From assembly GCA_023439835.1 (NCBI GenBank), contig JAEXUW010000020.1, positions 220,043 through 284,042 of the forward strand: a DNA stretch of 64,000 nucleotides, in the 5' to 3' direction. The notes below the pieces were generated by a model. It was not told the origin of the DNA. It saw only the letters and a program-made list of their open reading frames with translations, and did no database searches. Positions 16,219 to 25,593 of this stretch are shown here, piece after piece. Numbering within the stretch: the first letter of the stretch is position 1; every line of letters starts with the position of its first letter. The position numbers and the translations under genes were made by a program. The DNA is from Bacillota bacterium (GTDB lineage Bacteria; Bacillota; Clostridia; Oscillospirales; Ruminococcaceae).

Positions 16219-17532
16219 ATGAAACAAGCACTACTTGCATTAATAATTTTGTCGGTACTGCTTTTTTCAGGATGCGGTTATTCAAATTTTGGTGCCGAGG
16301 GTTTAATGTTTGCGCCAAAATTGAATCAGGAGCAATCACTTATTCATCAGGCGCTTGTTGACAGCGTCGGGAAAAATATAAAGCTTAAATATCCACGCTC
16401 CGGCGATAATCGTTCTTCATATGTTGTGGCAAATCTAGACAATGAACCTGGGGATGAGGCAATAGTTTTCTATGAGAAAACAAGCTCAAATCAAAGTGCT
16501 TTGAGAATAGCTGTGCTTGACCAAATCAATGGGGAGTGGGAAGCCGTCTATGACATGAGAGGTTCGGCAACTGAAATTGACAAAGTTATGATTTCAAGGC
16601 TGGGCGATAATGAGCCTGTTAATATTATTATTGGATTTGGAACTCCTTCTAGTATTGAAAAACAGCTTGTAATATACAGATATAATGACGGAGTGCTTTC
16701 GGAAATTTTCAGCGAAGCCTATAATGTAATGGACTTGACGGACCTTGACAGGAACGGGATAAGTGAGCTTGTCACAGTAACCTGCGGAAGTGAAACGGTT
16801 ACTGCATCGGCGAAATTGTTCAGATGTGTTGACGGCGCTATTACCTGCGTCAGCGGTGTTGATCTTGACAATTCTGTTGTTTCATACTTATCCTTTGTTA
16901 AATCAAGCGTATTTTCTGATAATACGCCTGCGATTTTCCTTGACGGTTCTCTAGGAAACGGTAACGTTAAATCAGAAATTATAATATACAGAAACGGCGG
17001 ACTTCAGAATCTTATGTTTTCAAAATATAATAAGATGTCTGAAAAAACCGTTCGTTCTTCAGCGTATTCGTGCGTTGATGTTGACAGAGATGGAATTGCT
17101 GAAATCCCCGTAACCATTCCCTTCACAGGATATGAGGCTTATCCTTTTGAAGAACAGCTTTTCATGACCGACTGGTACTCTTATGAGGGGTATTTTTCAC
17201 TCCAAAAGAAGTTTTCAAGCTATTATAACACTAAAGATGCATATGTTTTTTCACTCCCCAATCGATGGCAAGGGCTTGTTACAGTGAAAAATGACCCTGC
17301 TACCGATGAGATAGTATTCTATAAATATGAAGGCACTATAAGCGGTAACATGACTGAATTAATGCGAATACGTGTTTCAACAAGACAGGATACCGATGAC
17401 CTTATATATAAAGGCTACTCACTTATTACTTCGAAGGGACAGCTTGATTATCTTGTCAAGCTTGGTGAAAGCGCAAGACAGACGCTTGTTCCCACAATGG
17501 CTGAGGTTTTAAATAATTTTTATGTGCTTTAG
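16219..17532 (+). CDS. Lipoprotein with calcium-loop-like repeats, next to a two-component system
   Basis: The 437-residue product has a signal peptide with lipobox FSGCG and is predicted to be anchored outside the membrane. The mature part has beta-rich repeats with DLTDLDRNGISEL and CVDVDRDGIAEI, which resemble DxDxDG calcium loops of VCBS/FG-GAP beta-propellers. No precise family was recognised. AAGGAGG precedes the ATG. The response regulator begins 11 bases after its stop, so the lipoprotein may sense or respond through that two-component pair. Confidence 0.7.
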   Translation: MKQALLALIILSVLLFSGCGYSNFGAEGLMFAPKLNQEQSLIHQALVDSVGKNIKLKYPRSGDNRSSYVVANLDNEPGDEAIVFYEKTSSNQSALRIAVLDQINGEWEAVYDMRGSATEIDKVMISRLGDNEPVNIIIGFGTPSSIEKQLVIYRYNDGVLSEIFSEAYNVMDLTDLDRNGISELVTVTCGSETVTASAKLFRCVDGAITCVSGVDLDNSVVSYLSFVKSSVFSDNTPAIFLDGSLGNGNVKSEIIIYRNGGLQNLMFSKYNKMSEKTVRSSAYSCVDVDRDGIAEIPVTIPFTGYEAYPFEEQLFMTDWYSYEGYFSLQKKFSSYYNTKDAYVFSLPNRWQGLVTVKNDPATDEIVFYKYEGTISGNMTELMRIRVSTRQDTDDLIYKGYSLITSKGQLDYLVKLGESARQTLVPTMAEVLNNFYVL

Positions 17533-17543
17533 GAGGGGTTAAT

Positions 17544-18251
17544 ATGAAAAAAATTCTTGTCTGTGAGGATGAAGATGTTATTCGTGAATTTGTTGTTATT
17601 AATCTAAAAAGAGCGGGCTATGATGTCGTTGATGTAAATAACGGAGAAGAGGCAATCAGAGTTTTCGATGAGCAGGAGGGCAATTTTGATATTGCACTTC
17701 TTGATATAATGATGCCAGGAATAGACGGCTTCACAGTATGCAAAAGACTTAGAGAGCGAAGCGGTAAAATAGGCATAATTATGCTTTCCGCAAAATCTCA
17801 GGAAATGGATAAAGTCAGCGGACTTATGATTGGCGCTGATGATTATATGACCAAGCCGTTTTCTCCGTCTGAGCTTGTGGCAAGAGTTGACGCAATATAC
17901 AGACGTGTAAGTATGAGTGCTAGCAAGCATGAAAATGTTTCCTTCATTCATTCAGGGCCGTTTACACTAAATTTAAAAAGCAGAACTGTATTTAAGAATG
18001 AAGAGCCTGTTGACCTTACACAGGTTGAATATCAGATTATGGAGTATTTTATTAAGAATCAAAATACCGCTCTTGACAGAACAAGTATTCTTCATCATAT
18101 ATGGGGAGAGACATATTTCGGTGATGATAAAATAGTTGATGTGAACATTCGAAGGATAAGAATGAAAATTGAAGATGAACCGTCAAACCCTAGATACATA
18201 CTGACTATTTGGGGCTATGGGTACAAATGGATAGCTTCAGAGCAGAAATAG
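17544..18251 (+). CDS. OmpR/PhoB-family response regulator
   Basis: The 235-residue protein has an N-terminal receiver domain with the acidic pair EDED near residue 8, the phospho-acceptor D54 in LLDIMMPG, and the lysine in MTKPFSP. The C-terminal winged-helix domain contains the IWGETYFGDDKIVDVNI helix and ends in GYGYKW. It is a transcription factor controlled by the kinase encoded 36 bases downstream. Target genes cannot be read from the sequence; autoregulation of the operon is common in such systems. Confidence 0.93.
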   Translation: MKKILVCEDEDVIREFVVINLKRAGYDVVDVNNGEEAIRVFDEQEGNFDIALLDIMMPGIDGFTVCKRLRERSGKIGIIMLSAKSQEMDKVSGLMIGADDYMTKPFSPSELVARVDAIYRRVSMSASKHENVSFIHSGPFTLNLKSRTVFKNEEPVDLTQVEYQIMEYFIKNQNTALDRTSILHHIWGETYFGDDKIVDVNIRRIRMKIEDEPSNPRYILTIWGYGYKWIASEQK

Positions 18252-18287
18252 TCTAAAGCATAAGCCGGAAGGAGCTGTAAATATTAT

Positions 18288-19760
18288 ATGGCAAAAAGAA
18301 GCATCACGCGAAGATGGCTGATTAACAGTCTGGGCGGAATTCTTCTTATACTAATTATAGTTGAATTAATTTTTACAGTATCTATAAGGAATTATTATTA
18401 CAGCTCAGCGAGGCAGTATCTGACTTCTAGAATGAATGTAATTTCAAGTATGCTTGTCAGAGCTTCAACAGATTCATCAGCTAACTTCTCTTCTGAAGTG
18501 CGGAATGCTGTCGAGGGGTTTGAGGAAAAAGAGCGTATTGAGCTAATGGCTATTGATATAAGCGGAAGGGTAACGCTGACTTCATCGGGATTTCCGCCAC
18601 CTGCTCAGCTTGATATGACTGATTTTAAAAAGGCGCAGGAGCTTTCAACAGGAACAAGCTATCATATAAGCCGATTTGAAAGTGGCGAGAAGGTAATGTC
18701 GCTGTGCGTTATTCTTCCTAAAACAAACAGCGAATATGTTGCATTAAAAATGATTACATCGCTTGATCGTCTTGATTCTCAGATAATATCTTTTTTTGTA
18801 ATGATCACACTTATATTTGCCGGTATTATTCTTTTGGTAGTTTTGTCAGGATTATATTTTGTGAAATCAATCGTTATTCCCGTTCGTCAGATTGGTCAAA
18901 CCGCAAGGCGTTTTGCCACAGGTGATTTTTCAGCAAGAATCGAGAAAAAAAACGAAGATGAATTGGGGCAACTTTGTGATATAATTAATAGTATGGCTGA
19001 TGAGCTTTCAAATGCCGAGGCTGTGAAGAATGAGTTTATATCCTCTGTATCGCATGAGCTTCGAACACCGTTGACAGCGATAAAGGGATGGAGCGAAACC
19101 TTAAATGAAATAGATGACCCTGTCACTATTCAGAAGGGTATGCGTGTTATAACAAGCGAAACACAACGTCTTTCAACAATGGTTGAGGAGCTTTTGGATT
19201 TCTCAAGAATTCAAAACGGTCGCTTTACTCTTGCGAAAACTGTGATGGATATTCTAGCCGAGCTTGGTGAGGCTGTTCTTGTTTATCAAGATAAGGCACA
19301 GCGTGAAAGCATTACAATAATCTATAACGAGCCTGAAATGCTTCCCTTTGTATATGGCGATAAGAGCAGGCTAAGGCAGGTTTTTATTAATATCATTGAT
19401 AATGCTATAAAATATTCTGATTCAGAAGCAACTGTCACTGTAAACGCCGTAGAGGACGGCGATACTGTGAAAATTTCAATTTCAGATACCGGTTGTGGAA
19501 TATCTTCAGCGGATCTTCCCAAGGTTAAAACAAAGTTTTATAAAGCCAACCATACACGAAGAGGCTCTGGTATTGGTCTTGCCGTTGCCGATGAGATTAT
19601 TTCAATGCACGGCGGAACACTTATGATTGAAAGCGTATTGAATGAGGGGACGACGGTCACTATTTCGCTTCCCAAAATTCCCAAAACATCCGATACTAAG
19701 TCGGACACATCTCAAAAGACTCCCGAAGGGGAGGGAAGGAAAGAAACTGATGAGCAGTAA
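18288..19760 (+). CDS. Sensor histidine kinase
   Basis: The 490-residue membrane kinase has TM1 at about residues 13-33, an extracytoplasmic sensor region of about 130 residues, TM2 at about 167-190, a HAMP linker, a HisKA domain with H256 in SVSHELRTPL, and an ATPase domain with the N box (NIIDNAIKYS), DTGCGI and GSGIGLAVA. It phosphorylates the preceding response regulator. The stimulus is unknown; the neighbouring lipoprotein is a candidate. Its last 11 bases overlap the DUF1385 gene. Confidence 0.93.
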   Translation: MAKRSITRRWLINSLGGILLILIIVELIFTVSIRNYYYSSARQYLTSRMNVISSMLVRASTDSSANFSSEVRNAVEGFEEKERIELMAIDISGRVTLTSSGFPPPAQLDMTDFKKAQELSTGTSYHISRFESGEKVMSLCVILPKTNSEYVALKMITSLDRLDSQIISFFVMITLIFAGIILLVVLSGLYFVKSIVIPVRQIGQTARRFATGDFSARIEKKNEDELGQLCDIINSMADELSNAEAVKNEFISSVSHELRTPLTAIKGWSETLNEIDDPVTIQKGMRVITSETQRLSTMVEELLDFSRIQNGRFTLAKTVMDILAELGEAVLVYQDKAQRESITIIYNEPEMLPFVYGDKSRLRQVFINIIDNAIKYSDSEATVTVNAVEDGDTVKISISDTGCGISSADLPKVKTKFYKANHTRRGSGIGLAVADEIISMHGGTLMIESVLNEGTTVTISLPKIPKTSDTKSDTSQKTPEGEGRKETDEQ

Positions 19761-20703
19761 TTCACAGGACAAATGTGGTTTAAAATCAAAAATAGGTGGT
19801 CAGGCACTGATTGAAGGCATAATGATGCGGGGCATTGATAAAGCTTCAATGGCTTGCAGACTTCCTAACGGTGAAATTGACCTTGAGCAATGGGAAATAA
19901 AAAACGGGAAAAACCCGCCTTGGTATAAGAAAATTCCGTTTATTCGAGGAAGCATTAATTTTGTTTCAATGCTGGTCGAAGGCTATCGTTGCTTGAGCAA
20001 GTCTGCTGATAAGCAGATGGAAGATGACGGCAGTGAGGAAATGACAAAATTTGAAAAATGGCTTGATGATAAGTTTGGTGAGAAGCTGATGCCGGTTCTC
20101 ACTGTGTTCGCCGTTTTGATTGGTGCGGCTTTAGCAATTGGATTATTTGTTTTTATGCCTGTTGTAGTTGTTAAGCTTTTTGAAAAGAATATTGAAAGTC
20201 ATTTTGTCCTATCCTTAATCGAGGGATTAATTAAAATCGGAGTATTTATTATATACATTGCGCTGATGTCACTCGCTAAGGATATAAGAAAAACCTTCGA
20301 ATATCACGGAGCGGAGCATAAGTCGATTTTCTGTTATGAATCCGGTGAAGAGCTTACCGTTGAGAATGTTAAAAAGCAATCACGTTTTCATCCGCGTTGC
20401 AGTACCAGCTTTATATTCATTATCTTCATAGTTGGCATATTGGTTTTTACGCTTGTAACATGGTCGTCAAGACTGGTGAGAACCCTGATTAAGCTTGCGC
20501 TTATGCCGGTAGTAATCGGAATATCTTACGAAATAATCAGGCTTGCGGGTCGTCATGACAATATATTGACCAGAATAATATCCGCACCGGGACTATGGCT
20601 TCAAAGGTTGACGACCAAAGAGCCTGACGACAAACAAATTGAGGTTGCAATAAAAGCGCTCGAGGCTGTTATTCCGGAGAATAAAGAGGAAGACAAATGG
20701 TAA
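19750..20703 (+). CDS. DUF1385 (YqhQ-like) membrane protein
   Basis: The 317-residue protein has the family opening GGQALIEGIMMRG, several membrane segments in the middle (about residues 118-145, 165-188 and 232-265), and the conserved histidine-rich block YHGAEHKSIFCYE, a probable metal site. ATG 19750 with GGAGGGAAGG upstream is chosen over in-frame starts inside the kinase gene. YqhQ-type proteins are widely conserved in Firmicutes without a defined reaction. Overlap with prmC (ATG at 20697) implies translational coupling. In many Clostridia this pair precedes prfA, which is missing here. Confidence 0.85.
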   Translation: MSSNSQDKCGLKSKIGGQALIEGIMMRGIDKASMACRLPNGEIDLEQWEIKNGKNPPWYKKIPFIRGSINFVSMLVEGYRCLSKSADKQMEDDGSEEMTKFEKWLDDKFGEKLMPVLTVFAVLIGAALAIGLFVFMPVVVVKLFEKNIESHFVLSLIEGLIKIGVFIIYIALMSLAKDIRKTFEYHGAEHKSIFCYESGEELTVENVKKQSRFHPRCSTSFIFIIFIVGILVFTLVTWSSRLVRTLIKLALMPVVIGISYEIIRLAGRHDNILTRIISAPGLWLQRLTTKEPDDKQIEVAIKALEAVIPENKEEDKW

Positions 20704-21551
20704 CGTTCGGCGCTTTGTATCACAGTACAAAAAAAGCGTTAAAAGAAGCCGGGATTGATAATTACCAAAGCGAAGCTTCATATCTGATTGAAAAAGCAAC
20801 AGGACTAAAAAAACATGATATAATAATTAAAAGCGCTGAAATTTGTGAAGCTATACAGGCAGAGTATGTTTATAATTATTTGGAAAGACGTTTTTGCGGG
20901 GAGCCGCTACAGTACATTTTGGGCGAGTGGGAGTTTTACGGGATAAATTTCAAAATCGGCTATGGTGTATTAATTCCACGTCAGGATACGGAAGTGCTTG
21001 TTGACGCAGTCATTCAGAATTTTGTTGGAAGCGACATTGAGTGCCCTTTAATTGCTGACCTTTGCAGCGGAAGCGGCTGTATAGCCGTCACACTTAATAA
21101 AATGCTTGAAAGCTCAAAGCTGTTTGCGGTTGAATATTCAAAAAAGGCTGTCGCATATCTGTCGGCGAATATTTCAGATAACGACTCAGATGTTGAGATA
21201 ATAATCGGTGATGTCCTTGATCTAAAAACAGTTTCAAATCTTCCACTTCTTGACTGTATTGTCTGCAACCCGCCTTATCTGACAAAAATAGATATGACAC
21301 AGCTTCAGAAAGAGGTTTCGGCTGAGCCTGAAGATGCGCTTTTTGGGGGAGAGGATGGGCTGGATTTTTACCGAAGAATACCCACTATATGGGGGGAGAA
21401 GCTTAATAAAGGCGGTTTTATTGCATTCGAAATCGGCATTGGGCAGGAAAATGATGTGAAAGCACTTCTTGAAAACAGCGGTTATGAGAATGTAGAGTTC
21501 ATGAAAGACCTTCGAGGGATTGTTCGTGTGGTTTGTGCGACAAAGATTTAA
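20697..21551 (+). CDS. prmC: Peptide chain release factor glutamine methyltransferase
   Basis: PrmC methylates the GGQ glutamine of release factors RF1 and RF2, which makes termination efficient. The 284-residue product has an N-terminal helical domain, the AdoMet-binding LCSGSGCIAV, and the catalytic NPPY in VCNPPYL. The length is normal. The start overlaps the DUF1385 stop by seven bases. The usual partner prfA is not in the window. Confidence 0.93.
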   Translation: MVTFGALYHSTKKALKEAGIDNYQSEASYLIEKATGLKKHDIIIKSAEICEAIQAEYVYNYLERRFCGEPLQYILGEWEFYGINFKIGYGVLIPRQDTEVLVDAVIQNFVGSDIECPLIADLCSGSGCIAVTLNKMLESSKLFAVEYSKKAVAYLSANISDNDSDVEIIIGDVLDLKTVSNLPLLDCIVCNPPYLTKIDMTQLQKEVSAEPEDALFGGEDGLDFYRRIPTIWGEKLNKGGFIAFEIGIGQENDVKALLENSGYENVEFMKDLRGIVRVVCATKI

Positions 21552-21610
21552 GTATAACAGCATTATATAGTAGAAAATATTAGAATTTTAATATGACGGA
21601 GGTTTTTACA

Positions 21611-22771
21611 ATGGCAGAAAAGAAAAAAGGCGCAATAGAACTTCGGAAAAAAAGTGAAATGCCGGCAACCGCAGAGGAAAAAAGAGTAGCACTTGAAACG
21701 GCTATAGCACAAATTGAGAAACAATTTGGCGTCGGTGCTGTTATGAAGCTTGGTCAAACAAATACCTACAAGGTTGATTTTATTCCGACGGGCTCTCTTT
21801 CTCTTGATATGGCTCTAGGCATTGGTGGCGTCCCAAAAGGGAGAATTGTTGAAATATATGGACCTGAAAGCTCCGGAAAAACCACTGTTTCTCTTCAGAT
21901 TCTTGCAGAGGCACAGAAGCTTGGGGGCGAGGTTGCATTTATTGACGTTGAGCATGCTCTTGACCCTGTATATGCTAAAAATCTTGGCGTAGATATTGAT
22001 AGCCTTCTTGTTTCACAGCCTGATACAGGCGAACAGGCTCTTGAAATTACTGAGGCACTTGTAAGGTCTGGCGCTATTGACGTAATAGTACTAGACTCTG
22101 TTGCGGCGATGACCACAAAAGCTGAAATTGACGGTGAGATGGGTGATGCTCATGTCGGGCTTCAGGCAAGGCTCATGTCACAGGCACTTAGAAAGCTTAC
22201 ATCGTCTATTTCAAAATCAAACTGTGTCGCTATTTTTATCAATCAGGTCCGCGAAAAAATTGGAATAGTATATGGAAATCCCGAAACAACCCCTGGCGGA
22301 AGAGCGCTTAAGTTCTATTCCTCAGTTAGAATCGAGGTCAGAAAAAGCGAAACTCTAAAATCCGGCTCTGAATTAATCGGAAACAGAACAAAATGCAAGG
22401 TCGTTAAGAATAAAGTTGCTCCTCCTTTTAAAGAATGTGAATTTGATATAATGTACGGAACTGGAATTTCTCATGAGGGTGAAATCCTTGACCTTGGTGA
22501 AGAGCTGAAAATCGTTCATAAGGGCGGTGCATGGTATAGCTACAACGACATGAAGCTTGGACAGGGACGTGATAACGCGAAAATTTTCCTCAAGGAAAAT
22601 CCGGACATCGCCAAGGAGATTGAACAGAAAATCCGTGAGGGGAAAGACAATCTTGTATTAGTATCAAAAAAGAATAAAAAAGAGGATAAGAAAGCAGCGC
22701 TTGCAAAGAAGGATGCCGTTATTGACGCCGAAGAGGATTTTGAAGAATTTGCTCCTGCTGATGAAGAATAA
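21611..22771 (+). CDS. recA: Recombinase A
   Basis: RecA forms filaments on single-stranded DNA, carries out strand exchange and triggers LexA self-cleavage. The 386-residue product has the Walker A GPESSGKTT, the signature ALKFYSSVR, and a Lys-rich then acidic C-terminal tail. ATG 21611 with GGAGG upstream is preferred; an in-frame ATG at 21593 lies before that site. No GAAC-N4-GTTC box is visible in the 59 bases before the start. recX follows six bases after the stop. Confidence 0.97.
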   Translation: MAEKKKGAIELRKKSEMPATAEEKRVALETAIAQIEKQFGVGAVMKLGQTNTYKVDFIPTGSLSLDMALGIGGVPKGRIVEIYGPESSGKTTVSLQILAEAQKLGGEVAFIDVEHALDPVYAKNLGVDIDSLLVSQPDTGEQALEITEALVRSGAIDVIVLDSVAAMTTKAEIDGEMGDAHVGLQARLMSQALRKLTSSISKSNCVAIFINQVREKIGIVYGNPETTPGGRALKFYSSVRIEVRKSETLKSGSELIGNRTKCKVVKNKVAPPFKECEFDIMYGTGISHEGEILDLGEELKIVHKGGAWYSYNDMKLGQGRDNAKIFLKENPDIAKEIEQKIREGKDNLVLVSKKNKKEDKKAALAKKDAVIDAEEDFEEFAPADEE

Positions 22772-22776
22772 TTGTC

Positions 22777-23403
22777 ATGTCTGAGCTTAGAAAAATATTT
22801 GCAATTGATAGATATAAGGGCAGTACGTTTTGTATAGAATTTGAGGATGGCGAGAAAATATATCTCAATTCAAGTATTGTTTCAGAGTATTCGTTAAAAC
22901 CTGAGGTTTCAATACCGCAGGAGGCTTTGGAGCAGATAGTATTCGAAAACGACTGCCGTCGGGCGAAAGAGCGTGCACTTTACCTGCTTGAATACCGTGA
23001 TCACTCGTTCAAAGAGCTTTATGATAAGCTTGAGAGGAATTACAGTGAGGATATCTGTGATACGGTGATGGAAAAAATGTGCGAGCTTGGACTAATTGAT
23101 GATGAAAAGTACGCTGAAAAGCTTGCTAGAAATCTGTGTGAGGTTAAAAAGTACGGGAAATACCGAGCACGTTTTGAAATGCAGAAAAAAGGTATAGACA
23201 GAGAGCTTATTGATGAGCTTCTTGAGCAGTATGAAGAGGATACTGATGAGCGCCTTGTGGAGCTTGTGGAGAGGAAGTACTCACGGTATCTGGTTGACAG
23301 AAAGGGCGTAGCAAAGGTTACTAATGCTCTAGTCAGGCTTGGCTACAGCTATTCAGATATAAGAGAAGCTTTGGAAAAATTTATGGATGAGGTTGAGGAT
23401 TAA
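22777..23403 (+). CDS. recX: Regulatory protein RecX
   Basis: RecX binds RecA filaments and limits their activity. The 208-residue protein has the helical repeats typical of the family, with motifs AKERALYLLEYRDHS, LGLIDDEKYAEKLA and the GIDRELIDELL block. It lacks an obvious strong ribosome binding site and begins five bases after the recA stop, so translation is probably coupled. Its stop overlaps the rimO start by one base. Confidence 0.88.
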   Translation: MSELRKIFAIDRYKGSTFCIEFEDGEKIYLNSSIVSEYSLKPEVSIPQEALEQIVFENDCRRAKERALYLLEYRDHSFKELYDKLERNYSEDICDTVMEKMCELGLIDDEKYAEKLARNLCEVKKYGKYRARFEMQKKGIDRELIDELLEQYEEDTDERLVELVERKYSRYLVDRKGVAKVTNALVRLGYSYSDIREALEKFMDEVED

Positions 23404-24740
23404 TGTCAGTTAGAGTCGGTATGGTTTCACTGGGCTGTCCTAAAAATCAGGTTGATGCAGAGCAGGTTTTATACAGTCTTCGTGAATACGGATATGAAAT
23501 AGTTGCTGATGCGGCACTTGCCGATGTTGTAATAATTAATACCTGCGGATTTATTGAATCGGCAAAGCAGGAATCTATTGAAACAATTTTAGAGTTCTGC
23601 ACTCTTAAAAATGAGGGAAGAATTAAGGGTGTCGTTATTACAGGCTGTCTTGCTGAAAGGTATAAGGAAGAGGTTTTAAAGGAAATTCCTGAGGCAGATG
23701 CCGTTGTCGGTATAGGTTCTAATAAGGAGCTTCCTGAAATAATCAGTACTGTTATGGACGGTGGTCATGTTGAAAGCTTTGGCGACAAGGTTTGTCTTGA
23801 TATTGATGCACGAAGAATAATTTCAACTCAACCGCATTTCGCTTATCTGAAAATAGCCGAGGGCTGTGACAATTTCTGCTCATACTGTGCAATACCGTCG
23901 ATTAGGGGAAGATTTCGCAGTCGCAGTATAGAAAGCATTGTTGATGAAGCATCATGGCTTGTTAAAAACGGTGTGCGTGAAATTATACTTGTCGCACAGG
24001 ACACTACACGTTATGGTGAGGATTTATACGGAAAGCCTCAGCTTTCGAAGCTATTGACTGAGCTTTCGGGGCTTGACATTAAGTGGATACGTCTGCTATA
24101 CTGTTATCCTGAGAGGATAAACGATGAGCTAATAGATGTTATTGCTTCTCATGAAAAAATCGCAAAATACATTGATATACCTATTCAGCACGTAAATGAG
24201 GAAATACTAAAGCGTATGAATCGTCCCGGCAATGAGCAGACTATCAGGGAGCTTATTGGAAAGTTAAGAGCAAAAATCCCCGGTATTGTTATCAGAACAA
24301 CACTTATTACAGGCTTTCCGGGGGAAACTGATGAGCAGTTTGAACAGCTTGCTGAATTTGTCGCTGATATGAAATTTGAAAGGCTGGGATGCTTCGCTTA
24401 TTCAGCGGAGGAGGGAACGCCTGCTTCCGAATTTGAAAATCAAGTGGAGCTGAAGGTGAGAGAGCATCGTGCCGATATAATTATGGACCATCAGCTTAAT
24501 GTTATGGACGAAAAAAACGCATCGCTTATCGGAACGGATATTGAGGTTGTGGTTGAAGGCTTTGACAGGTATGCTGAGTGTTATTTTGGAAGAAGTTATG
24601 CGGATGCCCCTGAAATTGACGGAAAAATATTTTTTGACAGTCAAAACAAACTGACTATCGGGCAGTATGTGACTGTTCATATAGATGACGTTCTTGACTA
24701 TGATTTGATTGGAGCTGTTTCTGATGAATCTGCCGAATAA
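23403..24740 (+). CDS. rimO: Ribosomal protein S12 methylthiotransferase RimO
   Basis: RimO is a radical-SAM enzyme with two Fe-S clusters that methylthiolates an aspartate of ribosomal protein S12. The 445-residue product has the UPF0004 domain (SLGCPKNQVDAE, then cysteines in NTCGF and GCLAE), the radical-SAM motif CDNFCSYCAIPSIRG with CxxxCxxC, and a C-terminal TRAM domain. The CAIP..RG..RSR pattern favours RimO over MiaB. It overlaps both neighbours. Confidence 0.93.
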   Translation: MSVRVGMVSLGCPKNQVDAEQVLYSLREYGYEIVADAALADVVIINTCGFIESAKQESIETILEFCTLKNEGRIKGVVITGCLAERYKEEVLKEIPEADAVVGIGSNKELPEIISTVMDGGHVESFGDKVCLDIDARRIISTQPHFAYLKIAEGCDNFCSYCAIPSIRGRFRSRSIESIVDEASWLVKNGVREIILVAQDTTRYGEDLYGKPQLSKLLTELSGLDIKWIRLLYCYPERINDELIDVIASHEKIAKYIDIPIQHVNEEILKRMNRPGNEQTIRELIGKLRAKIPGIVIRTTLITGFPGETDEQFEQLAEFVADMKFERLGCFAYSAEEGTPASEFENQVELKVREHRADIIMDHQLNVMDEKNASLIGTDIEVVVEGFDRYAECYFGRSYADAPEIDGKIFFDSQNKLTIGQYVTVHIDDVLDYDLIGAVSDESAE

Positions 24741-25290
24741 GCTTACCGTCCTAAGGGTGGTAATGATACCTTTATTTCTTGTCTTTCTTCTGATAAAGGC
24801 AATACCAGTGCATTATTTTCTTGCACTTGGTGTTTTTGGGGCGGCATCAATAACCGATACACTTGACGGAATGATAGCGAGAAAATATAATCTGATAACT
24901 AATTTTGGAAAGTTCTTAGACCCGCTGGCTGATAAAATTCTTGTTATGGCGGCAATAATTGCTTTTGTTGAATTAAAGCTGGTTTCCGCTCTTCCCGTAA
25001 TTATCATTCTGGCTAGAGAGTTTCTTGTAACATCAATAAGACTTGTTGCAAACAAAAACGGCGGGAAGGTTATCGCTGCCGGAATGCTTGGAAAGCTAAA
25101 AACAGCGTTTACAATGGTTGCAATTATTGTAATTCTTTTTCTTCACGGGCTTGAAGAGGTTGGCGTTAATACAGGATGGGACATTCTCCTCATCGGTGAA
25201 ATACTTATGTGGTTAGCGACTGTGCTCACCGTAATTTCAGGAATAAAGTATATTTATGATTATCGTGATCAGATTGATCCAACAAAATAA
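24724..25290 (+). CDS. pgsA: CDP-diacylglycerol-glycerol-3-phosphate 3-phosphatidyltransferase
   Basis: PgsA makes phosphatidylglycerol phosphate at the membrane, the precursor of phosphatidylglycerol and cardiolipin. The 188-residue protein has the CDP-alcohol phosphotransferase motif DTLDGMIAR...G...DPLAD and about five membrane helices. Start ATG 24724 has GGAG nine to ten bases upstream, inside the end of rimO (17-base overlap). It closes the plus-strand run before the T-box. Confidence 0.92.
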   Translation: MNLPNKLTVLRVVMIPLFLVFLLIKAIPVHYFLALGVFGAASITDTLDGMIARKYNLITNFGKFLDPLADKILVMAAIIAFVELKLVSALPVIIILAREFLVTSIRLVANKNGGKVIAAGMLGKLKTAFTMVAIIVILFLHGLEEVGVNTGWDILLIGEILMWLATVLTVISGIKYIYDYRDQIDPTK

Positions 25291-25344
25291 ATAATCGTAA
25301 TCTTTTTATGCTTGCAAATGGTTTCATTTTGTGTTAAACTATCA

Positions 25345-25350
25345 TATAAT
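25345..25350 (+). promoter_or_regulatory. -10 element of the T-box leader
   Basis: TATAAT; the region 17 bases up (TTTCAT) is a weak -35 match. It lies just before the T-box structure and after pgsA. Confidence 0.55.
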
Positions 25351-25362
25351 ACTATAAATGCG

Positions 25363-25590
25363 TAACAGGTAGAGTAGTGTGGATTGCTTTTTTATAGAGA
25401 GTGCCCTTTTGGTGGAATGGGTGCAAGAAGTGCCATGTGAAGTGCGCCTGCTAGCACAGACGGGGAAGAGTAAGTATCCGTCTGCGTATTCCGGCGTTAA
25501 CGGCTTTGAGTAAAAAACGGAGTGGAACCGCAGCAATATTCTGCCTCCTTGAGCGTAAGCTTGAGGGGGATTTATTTTTGAGGAGATGAT
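25363..25590 (+). promoter_or_regulatory. T-box riboswitch, cysteine specific
   Basis: This leader fills the gap before cysE. Stem I closes by ACAGG (25363 region) with CCTG near 25447; the AG-bulge motif AGAGAG is at 25396-25401. The specifier loop reads GAAG-TGC, with TGC (Cys) at 25443-25445. The T-box sequence GGAGTGGAACCGC is at 25519-25531; its TGGA bulge would pair with an acceptor end UCCA, and tRNA-Cys has U at the discriminator position, so two independent readings agree on cysteine. The competing terminator is at 25544-25579. Uncharged tRNA-Cys should promote readthrough into cysE-cysS. Confidence 0.92.
25544..25579 (+). terminator. Intrinsic terminator of the T-box
   Basis: CCTCCTTGAGC pairs with GCTTGAGGGGG around GTAA (11 bp with G-U pairs), followed by TTTATTTTT. 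The 5' arm includes the bases CTCC that would otherwise pair with GGAG in the antiterminator. Confidence 0.88.
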
Positions 25591-25593
25591 AGT

